Assembly: GCA_002708145.1 (NCBI GenBank)
Contig: PAOV01000051.1
Span: 1-13,511, forward strand
From: Chloroflexota bacterium
Lineage (GTDB): Bacteria; Chloroflexota; Dehalococcoidia; Lucifugimonadales; Lucifugimonadaceae
Direction: 5' to 3'
Length of the DNA: 13,511 bases
A model generated the notes under the pieces. The model had not been told where the DNA came from, did no database searches, and was given only the letters and a program-made list of their open reading frames with translations. Positions 5,998 to 12,189 of this stretch are shown one piece after another. Made by a program: the position numbers and the translations under genes. How positions within the stretch are numbered: position 1 is the stretch's first letter; each line of letters starts with the position of its first letter.

Positions 5998-6525
5998 ATG
6001 AAAGAAAGAAATTTTCAAAGATATAATAAAAAAATCAACACTCGATCTGATAAATCAGAATCCTTGTTGTCAAATCTGTTAAATTTAAGTTTCTCGGACG
6101 ACGAAAATCAGCACGATTTGCCTGTTTTAAGTATTAAATCGTCGAAATTAATTAATGATGATGTTGTTACTCGTAGCGATAGACTAGTTGGGGTGTATGT
6201 TATCAGCGTTGCCGCCAGGTTAGCTGATATGCATCCTCAAACGTTACGTAAGTATGATAAGGAAGGTTTAGTAAGTCCGCAAAGATCTGAGGGAAGTAGA
6301 AGATTGTACTCAGATTCTGATGTAGAAAGACTAAGGGTTATTAGGAGGCTAGCAGATGAACTTGGTTTAAATCTGAATGGTGTAAGTTTAGTTTTAGATT
6401 TCGTTGTTGCGCTTAGCGAAATTTTGGAATTATTAGAAAATTCTCAAGACTCACCTACGGTTGAGTCAAATCAATATATTGTATCTCAAATTAGAAAATT
6501 GTTATCTTTCGTAAGGGCTGTGTAA
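5998..6525 (+). CDS. hspR: HspR, MerR-family heat-shock repressor
   Basis: DNA-binding repressor of chaperone genes; in known systems DnaK is its co-repressor. Residues 67-130 contain the diagnostic stretch YVISVAARLADMHPQTLRKY, then DKEGLVSPQRS, SRRLYSDSDVERLRVIRRL and ELGLNLNGV, i.e. the winged helix-turn-helix of HspR. Unusually, about 65 polar, Ser/Asp/Lys-rich residues precede it, whereas typical HspR proteins start only a few residues before this motif. An in-frame TGA at 5986-5988 makes ATG 5998 the most upstream Met; GTG at 6193 (residue 66) is an alternative start but has no ribosome site. No Shine-Dalgarno sequence is visible at 5998 either. It is the first gene of hspR-grpE-dnaK, and the stop is 1 nt from the grpE ATG. 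Confidence 0.92.
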   Translation: MKERNFQRYNKKINTRSDKSESLLSNLLNLSFSDDENQHDLPVLSIKSSKLINDDVVTRSDRLVGVYVISVAARLADMHPQTLRKYDKEGLVSPQRSEGSRRLYSDSDVERLRVIRRLADELGLNLNGVSLVLDFVVALSEILELLENSQDSPTVESNQYIVSQIRKLLSFVRAV

Positions 6526-6526
6526 A

Positions 6527-7036
6527 ATGTCAAAAAAGAAAAATACAAAAAACGAATCAAAAGACAAAAATTTAAATGATTTGAATAATAACCAAAATGA
6601 ATCTCTTTTAGAGGATATTAATACTTATAAATCACTAGCACAAAGATCTCAAGCAGATCTAGTAAATTACAGAAAAAGAGTTGAGATAGAGCAATTAGAA
6701 CTTAGGAATAAAGTTAAGGAACAAATAATACTAAAGTTTTTAGAAATTATTGATCAACTAGATGTGGCATTAAAGCATAAAACTTTAGATGAATCATGGA
6801 TTAGTGGCATAGATGCTATTTATAAAAATTTTCAAAATATTCTTTTATCGGAAGGATATGAAAAATTTGAATCTAAGGGTGAAATTTTTGATCCAAGAAA
6901 ACATGAAGCTCTACTTTCTACAATTGATAAATCTTTAGATGTTAATACAGTTATAAATCAAATAAGATGTGGATACATAAGAGGGGATCATGTTGTAAGA
7001 CCTGCGCAAGTAGAAATATCAAAATTAGAAGAATAA
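6527..7036 (+). CDS. grpE: GrpE, nucleotide exchange factor for DnaK
   Basis: Releases ADP from DnaK so that substrate can leave. The 169-residue protein has an N-terminal Lys/Asn-rich disordered stretch (1-25), a long helix (about 28-75, including LAQRSQADLVNYRKRVEIEQ) and then the four-helix/beta-wing part. The family signature GEIFDPRKHEAL is at about 118-129 (Asp122-Leu129), and GYIRGDHVVRPAQVEI is near the end. Length is normal. Translation is probably coupled to hspR because the start is one base beyond its stop. dnaK follows after 21 nt. Confidence 0.96.
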   Translation: MSKKKNTKNESKDKNLNDLNNNQNESLLEDINTYKSLAQRSQADLVNYRKRVEIEQLELRNKVKEQIILKFLEIIDQLDVALKHKTLDESWISGIDAIYKNFQNILLSEGYEKFESKGEIFDPRKHEALLSTIDKSLDVNTVINQIRCGYIRGDHVVRPAQVEISKLEE

Positions 7037-7057
7037 AAAAAATTATTAGGAGATAAA

Positions 7058-8968
7058 ATGGCAAAAATTATTGGAATAGATTTAGGAACTACGAACTCAG
7101 CTATGGCTGTTATGGATGGTGGTGAACCTCAGATTATAGAAAATAATGAGGGAAGGAGAACTACACCTTCTGTAGTAGCTTTTAATGATAAAACTGATGA
7201 AAGGTTTGTTGGTGAGTTAGCTAGAAGGCAGGCTATTACAAACCCTGAAAATACTATTCATTCTGCAAAAAGATTTATGGGAAGAAGATTTGCTGAAAAA
7301 TCAGTTAAAAATGATATTAAAAATGTTTCATTCAAATTAGATAAAATGAAGGGAGGCGATGTAGGTATTGTTTTAAATGGTAAAACAAGCGCACCTGCTG
7401 AGGTTTCAGCGATGATATTAAGAAAAATGAAAGAAGATGCAGAAGCAAAGCTTGGAGACGAAGTTAAGCAGGCGGTTATTACAGTTCCTGCGTATTTTAA
7501 TGACAGTCAAAGAGAGGCAACAAAAATAGCTGGACAAATAGCTGGACTTGAGGTTTTAAGAATTATTAACGAGCCAACGGCAGCATCTCTTGCTTACGGA
7601 TTAGATAAAGAGGGAGAGAGAACAATTGCAGTTTACGACCTTGGTGGAGGAACTTTTGATGTTACTATTCTGGGATTAGGGGAAGGAGTTTTTGAGGTGA
7701 AAAGTACTAATGGAGATACTCATCTTGGTGGTGATGATTTTGATCTTTGTATAGTAGATTTTCTTGCTGAAGAGTTTAAGAAGGAAAATTTAATTGATCT
7801 TAGAGATGATATTTCTGCCCACCAAAGATTAAGAGTTGAAGCTGAAAGAGCAAAAATTGAACTATCTTCTGTTGCCTCAACTGAGATAAATTTACCTTTT
7901 ATTTCTGCTGATTCTTCTGGTCCAAAACATCTTCAAATGACTCTTACCAGGTCAAAATTAGAAGAACTTACTTCTGATCTTGTAAAAAGAACAGTTAATC
8001 CAACCCAAAATGCTATCAAAGATGCAGGAATAGCTACAAAAGATATAGATGAAATTGTACTAGTAGGCGGGATGACTCGAATGCCATCTGTTATTGAAAC
8101 TGTAACAAAGCTTTTCAATAAGGAACCAAATAGATCAATTAACCCTGATGAAGTTGTTGCTGTTGGTGCGGCAATTCAAGCAGGAGTTTTACAGGGAGAT
8201 GTCAAAGATGTGTTATTGTTGGATGTTACTCCATTGTCCTTAGGTATTGAAACTTTAGGTGGGGTTAGAACAACACTTATTGAAAGAAATACTACTATAC
8301 CCACATCAAAAACCGAAAATTTTACTACAGCCGCAGATAATCAACCAAGTGTTGAAATTCATGTTGTTCAAGGTGAAAGAGAAATGGCAACAGATAATAC
8401 TTCTATTGGAAGATTTAATCTTGATGGATTACTCCCAGCTCCAAGAGGAGTTCCCCAAATAGCTGTTACATTTGATATTGATGCAGATGGAATACTAAAA
8501 GTTTCAGCAAAAGATAATGGTACAGGCAAGGAACAAAACATTACTATAACAGGACGTTCGGGCTTGTCAGATGACGAAGTTGAAAAACTAGTCAAGGAGG
8601 CAGAGGAAAACGCAGAAGAAGATAAACAAAAAAGAGAATCAGTAGATACTCGTAATGCTGCTGATAGTGCTATTTTTCAAGGAGAAAAAATAATTAAAGA
8701 TGAGGGTGAAAAAATTCCAGACGAAGTTAAATCTGAGCTTGAATCTAAGATAAAATCTCTGAAAGATATTTTATCCAATGAAGGATCCACTAGTGTAGAA
8801 ATTGCAAATGCTACAGAAGAATTACAAAAAGCCTTACAAGAAGTAGGACAATCAGTTTATAATTCTCAGCAACAGGCTAATAATGAATCCTCAAATGATG
8901 ATAAAAATGATGATGAAAATGATGATGAGAATGATGACACTGTTGATGGTGAATTTAGAGAAGTGTAA
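7058..8968 (+). CDS. dnaK: DnaK, Hsp70 chaperone
   Basis: ATP-driven chaperone for unfolded proteins and the expected co-repressor of HspR. The 636 residues show the full Hsp70 plan. The ATPase domain has GIDLGTTNS (6-14), the NDSQREATK region, INEPTAASLAYG, DLGGGTFDVTI (194-204) and VLVGGMTRMP (334-343). The linker is VLLLDVTPLSLGIE, followed by the substrate domain and helical lid. The roughly 20-residue ATPase-domain segment found in Gram-negative-type DnaK, and lacking in Bacillus-type, appears to be present. The tail is very acidic, with four NDDx repeats at 613-628, and ends DGEFREV. The start is ATG with a strong AGGAG at 7048-7052. No dnaJ follows. Confidence 0.98.
   Translation: MAKIIGIDLGTTNSAMAVMDGGEPQIIENNEGRRTTPSVVAFNDKTDERFVGELARRQAITNPENTIHSAKRFMGRRFAEKSVKNDIKNVSFKLDKMKGGDVGIVLNGKTSAPAEVSAMILRKMKEDAEAKLGDEVKQAVITVPAYFNDSQREATKIAGQIAGLEVLRIINEPTAASLAYGLDKEGERTIAVYDLGGGTFDVTILGLGEGVFEVKSTNGDTHLGGDDFDLCIVDFLAEEFKKENLIDLRDDISAHQRLRVEAERAKIELSSVASTEINLPFISADSSGPKHLQMTLTRSKLEELTSDLVKRTVNPTQNAIKDAGIATKDIDEIVLVGGMTRMPSVIETVTKLFNKEPNRSINPDEVVAVGAAIQAGVLQGDVKDVLLLDVTPLSLGIETLGGVRTTLIERNTTIPTSKTENFTTAADNQPSVEIHVVQGEREMATDNTSIGRFNLDGLLPAPRGVPQIAVTFDIDADGILKVSAKDNGTGKEQNITITGRSGLSDDEVEKLVKEAEENAEEDKQKRESVDTRNAADSAIFQGEKIIKDEGEKIPDEVKSELESKIKSLKDILSNEGSTSVEIANATEELQKALQEVGQSVYNSQQQANNESSNDDKNDDENDDENDDTVDGEFREV
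8894..8941 (+). repeat. Four 12-bp tandem repeats encoding NDDx in the DnaK tail
   Basis: Four consecutive units of the form AAT GAT GAT/GAC NNN encode NDDK, NDDE, NDDE and NDDT. They lie in the disordered acidic C-terminus of DnaK and are probably variable in copy number among relatives through slippage. Confidence 0.85.
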
Positions 8969-8997
8969 AATCATTAAAAAATCATAGGAGTATACTC

Positions 8998-9864
8998 ATG
9001 AAATTCTATCAATACATTGATACAAGTGTAAATAAAAAATTAATTGCATATGAATCAGTTGATAATAAAATTTATAAATTAGATATATCTGGAGTTGATA
9101 ATACTCTTGATTTGTTTGATGACAATGGTGAACTGCTAAATATTGAAGAAAAAAATCTGAAACTTTTAGCTCAAAATTACGATGAATTTCTAAAATTGAA
9201 AATAAAATTGCTTCCTCCTGTTGATTCTCCAGAAACATGGGCTTTTGGTGTTACATATATGGACTCAATGAAAGAAAGGCAAGCTGAAAGTGACTCACCG
9301 GATGTATATGATAAAGTATATAATTCAGATAGACCCGAGTCATTTTTTAAAGCTACATATGAAAGACTAGTACCTCCTGGTGGTAAAGTTGGAATCAGGG
9401 GTGATTCTGAATGGAATGTTCCTGAACCTGAACTAACTTTTTTTGTTTGTAAAAATAAAATTGTTGGATTTACAATAGGTAATGATATGAGCAGTAGATC
9501 TATTGAAGGAGAAAATCCTCTTTATCTTCCTCAAGCTAAAGTTTATGATAAATCTGCTTCTTTTGGTCCAGCATTTGTGCCTATTCAGTCAATAGATAAT
9601 CCTCAGAAATTATTTGTTCAAATGAAAATTCTAAGAAATGATAAAGAAGTCTTTTCAGGTAAATGTAACACTAATCAAATGAAAAGAAATTGTGACTACT
9701 TACTTAGTTGGTTATTACGACATAACAATATTCTTGATGGGACAGCAGTAATGACAGGTACAGGTATAATACCTCCGCCAGAATTTACATTAAATCCTTC
9801 AGATAAAATTTTTATTTCGATAGAAAATCTAGGTACTTTAGAAAATGAAGTTATAATTGTTTAA
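8998..9864 (+). CDS. Fumarylacetoacetate hydrolase (FAH) family protein, AraD1/GguC-like
   Basis: FAH-fold enzymes are metal-dependent hydrolases, isomerases, decarboxylases or dehydratases of 2-keto acids. The 288-residue protein has an N-terminal accessory region (1-75) followed by the catalytic domain. The metal site is visible as the PEPEL pair Glu143/Glu145 and Asp163 in GNDMSSRSIEGENPLYLPQ; AKVYDKSASFGP supplies Lys181. The blocks around GVTYMDSMKERQAES, NVPEPELTF and SIEGENPLYLPQAKVYD resemble the 2-keto-3-deoxy-arabonate dehydratase (AraD1)/GguC branch as I recall it, so a sugar-acid dehydratase is the best guess; exact substrate is unknown. ATG has AGGAG 7 nt upstream. It lies 29 nt after dnaK with no obvious promoter or terminator between. 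Confidence 0.85.
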   Translation: MKFYQYIDTSVNKKLIAYESVDNKIYKLDISGVDNTLDLFDDNGELLNIEEKNLKLLAQNYDEFLKLKIKLLPPVDSPETWAFGVTYMDSMKERQAESDSPDVYDKVYNSDRPESFFKATYERLVPPGGKVGIRGDSEWNVPEPELTFFVCKNKIVGFTIGNDMSSRSIEGENPLYLPQAKVYDKSASFGPAFVPIQSIDNPQKLFVQMKILRNDKEVFSGKCNTNQMKRNCDYLLSWLLRHNNILDGTAVMTGTGIIPPPEFTLNPSDKIFISIENLGTLENEVIIV

Positions 9865-11348
9865 TGAATTTTAGGTTCAGGTAATGTAACAACTCTAAGT
9901 AAATTAGTTGTACCCTTTACCCCGATTGGAACCCCTGCAATTACAACAATTTTATCATTCTTTTTTGCTAGTTTGTTTGAAATGATAAATTCTGATGCAC
10001 TATAAAACATACTTTGTATATCTGATAAATGCTTTTGAACAACAGTATTAACACCCCAAACAATAGTAAGATTTTCAGCTACATGTTTTGACTCAGTAAT
10101 AGCTAATATATTTTTGCTTGGTCTATATGACGCTACCATTTCTGCTGATCTTCCTGAAGAGGAATAAGCTATAATAAATTTAGCTCCTACTGCTTCAGCT
10201 GTTATTGATGAAGAATACCCAATAGCATCGTTGACAAAAGTTCCTTTTTTAGAAGTATAAGATCTTCTTCTTTCTGATAATTTTTCGTATTCTAGAAATT
10301 GTTCTGCTTTTTTGGCTATTTTTTGCATTGCTTCAACTGCCAAAAAAGGATATTTACCTATTGAAGTTTCTGCAGATAACATTATTGCATCTGTGCCATC
10401 TCTAACTGCATTATAAACGTCCGTTGCCTCAGCTCTCGTAGGATTTGGGATACTAATCATTGATTCAAGCATTTGAGTTGCTGTAATTACTGGTTTACCT
10501 CTCTCATTAGCAAGCCTAATAATCATTTTTTGCTTTGAAGGAACTTCCTCGAATGGTAATTCAACACCTAAGTCTCCTCTAGCAACCATAACTCCATCTG
10601 ATGCATCTATAATTTCTTCTAAATTTTCTACAGCATCATAAATCTCAATTTTAGATATAATCTGTTGTGATTTTTTTATTTTTTCTCTAATATTTCTTAC
10701 ATCATATACGTCTCTTACGTATGAGGCACCAACAAAATTAACATCCGCCTTATTAATGAATTCAATAGCTTCTTTAGTTTCTTTTGTAAAGTAATCAAGT
10801 CTTGTTGTATTACCAGGAGTAGTTACTGATTTATTACTAACTAAGTATCCACCGGTTAAAACTTTACATTTCACGTCTAGACCATTAGTGTTTTTTACTT
10901 CAAGTGTTATCTTTCCTTCATCTATCAAGATTTTAGTTTTTTTTGGATAAAAGTATTTAGCATCATTAGGTAGGCCTTTTGGCCAGACCTGAGCAATATT
11001 TTTATTACCCTTGATTTCTCTATCTGTTAAGGTGAAATCACTTCCAGCTTTAAGATAGGTATTTTTCTCAATATCTCCCACTCTAAATTTTGGTCCAGGA
11101 ATGTCAGCTAATATTCCGATGATAATTCCAGTTTTTTCAGATGCTTCTCTTATATTTTTGATATATTTATGATGTTCTTTTTCTTTACCATGGCTTAAGT
11201 TTAATCTCGCTACAGACATACCAGATTTTATTAATCTGACTATAGAATTCACCTCGCATGTGCTCGGTCCAATAGTGCAAATTACTTTAGTTTTAGACCT
11301 AGATTCAATATAAGTTTTAAGGTTTTTAATTTTAATTTTTTTTTCCAA
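9861..11348 (-). CDS. pyk: Pyruvate kinase
   Basis: Last step of glycolysis: phosphoenolpyruvate plus ADP to pyruvate plus ATP. The 495 residues contain CTIGPST (24-30), ARLNLSHG (47-54), ADIPGPKFRVG (81-91), the B-domain (about 90-185), SKIEIYDAVENLEEI with catalytic Lys233 and Glu235, MVARGDLGVE (254-263), ITATQMLESM (288-297) and AIMLSAETSIGKYP (321-334). A full C-terminal domain starts near residue 365. Lys87 sits where potassium-dependent enzymes have Glu (rabbit Glu117), suggesting potassium independence. The sequence resembles the PykA more than the PykF type. The start is TTG (11348-11346) with AGGA a few bases upstream on the minus strand. Its stop overlaps the FAH-family gene's stop by 4 nt. 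Confidence 0.96.
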   Translation of the reverse strand: MEKKIKIKNLKTYIESRSKTKVICTIGPSTCEVNSIVRLIKSGMSVARLNLSHGKEKEHHKYIKNIREASEKTGIIIGILADIPGPKFRVGDIEKNTYLKAGSDFTLTDREIKGNKNIAQVWPKGLPNDAKYFYPKKTKILIDEGKITLEVKNTNGLDVKCKVLTGGYLVSNKSVTTPGNTTRLDYFTKETKEAIEFINKADVNFVGASYVRDVYDVRNIREKIKKSQQIISKIEIYDAVENLEEIIDASDGVMVARGDLGVELPFEEVPSKQKMIIRLANERGKPVITATQMLESMISIPNPTRAEATDVYNAVRDGTDAIMLSAETSIGKYPFLAVEAMQKIAKKAEQFLEYEKLSERRRSYTSKKGTFVNDAIGYSSSITAEAVGAKFIIAYSSSGRSAEMVASYRPSKNILAITESKHVAENLTIVWGVNTVVQKHLSDIQSMFYSASEFIISNKLAKKNDKIVVIAGVPIGVKGTTNLLRVVTLPEPKIH

Positions 11349-11358
11349 TACTGAGTCC

Positions 11359-11397
11359 TATGATATAATTAATAAGTCTTATTTATTTTATATCATA
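11359..11397. promoter_or_regulatory. Nested inverted repeats in the pyk / zinc-ribbon divergent region
   Basis: TATGATATAA (11359-11368) and TTATATCATA (11388-11397) are exact reverse complements. Between them lies AATAAG-T-CTTATT (11371-11383), a second perfect inverted repeat. The structure starts 11 nt upstream of the pyk start codon, so it would fall in the pyk leader or cover its promoter. The 131-bp gap must also hold the rightward promoter; several AT-rich -10-like sequences exist and I could not choose one. Confidence 0.55.
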
Positions 11398-11479
11398 ATA
11401 GTAACGTATTTATTTTTTGCAGACATAGTAAAGTTCAGAACACTTTTTGTTTAATTTACGTTTCTAAGAAAGGAACACA

Positions 11480-12184
11480 TTGAGTCTATCTAATTCTTTA
11501 ATTTCTTTACAGCAAACAGATCAACAACTGATAGAAAAAAAACAAACATTCGTCACCTTACAAAATGAAATACAAAACCAAGGCGGTCTTATCAAATTAC
11601 GTGATAAGTGTGAAAAGCAAAAACAACAAGAATTAGAGGCTAAAGTAGAAGTCGCAAGATTGCAATCTGAATTTAACACATTAAAATCTAAAGTTTCAGA
11701 AATAGAACAAAGATTATACGGTGGATCAATCACTAATGTTAAAGAGCTAAATGCAATAGAAATAGAATATTCATCTATGAGAAGAAATTTAGCACAAGTA
11801 GAAGAATCAATACCTTCTAATGAAAAAATTGCGGCTGAGGCAAACGAAAAATTTACTGAATACACAAAACAGCTGAAAGAAAATGAACAAGATTGGAAAT
11901 TACGTTTAGTTAAGATACATGGTGAAGCTAAAGTCATTAAGGACGAATATAATAATATGCTAATCGAAAGGAAAAAAGTTCAATCCGGTATTTCTAAGGA
12001 GTATCTTGACCATTACAATAGAATTTCAAAGTCTAATCCAGGATCAGCAATCGTAAAAGTTGATAGAGGTGTTTGCCAAGGATGTTTAGTTAAGTTACCA
12101 ATGAGTGAATTAAATAAAATTAGACTTTCTGAAACACCTATCACTGGTTCATGTTGTAGTCGATTGCTAATTTTTTCTAACTAG
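11480..12184 (+). CDS. Coiled-coil C4-type zinc-ribbon protein (COG1579/CT398-like)
   Basis: The family has a long antiparallel coiled-coil hairpin followed by a four-Cys zinc ribbon; its role is poorly defined, with nucleic-acid or export links proposed. Here residues 1 to about 175 are charged heptad-like helix (LQQTDQQLIEKKQTF..., with the break YGGSITNVKELNAIE at about 80-94). The ribbon begins GVCQGCLVKLP (Cys199, Cys202). The terminal half normally reads C-x2-C-x-R-I-L, but here it is GSCCSRLLIF: Cys226 matches the last Cys, while the preceding ligand position is Gly223, with Cys225 as a possible substitute. The start is TTG with AGGA (11471-11474) 5 nt upstream. It is followed after 5 nt by the recombinase-like gene, implying co-transcription. 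Confidence 0.87.
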   Translation: MSLSNSLISLQQTDQQLIEKKQTFVTLQNEIQNQGGLIKLRDKCEKQKQQELEAKVEVARLQSEFNTLKSKVSEIEQRLYGGSITNVKELNAIEIEYSSMRRNLAQVEESIPSNEKIAAEANEKFTEYTKQLKENEQDWKLRLVKIHGEAKVIKDEYNNMLIERKKVQSGISKEYLDHYNRISKSNPGSAIVKVDRGVCQGCLVKLPMSELNKIRLSETPITGSCCSRLLIFSN

Positions 12185-12189
12185 ATTTT

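Noticed and set aside
9861..9864. Shared TTAA stop of the convergent FAH-family and pyk genes as a regulatory overlap
   Set aside because: Four-base convergent stop overlaps are common in compact AT-rich genomes, and no hairpin or T-run is seen nearby.
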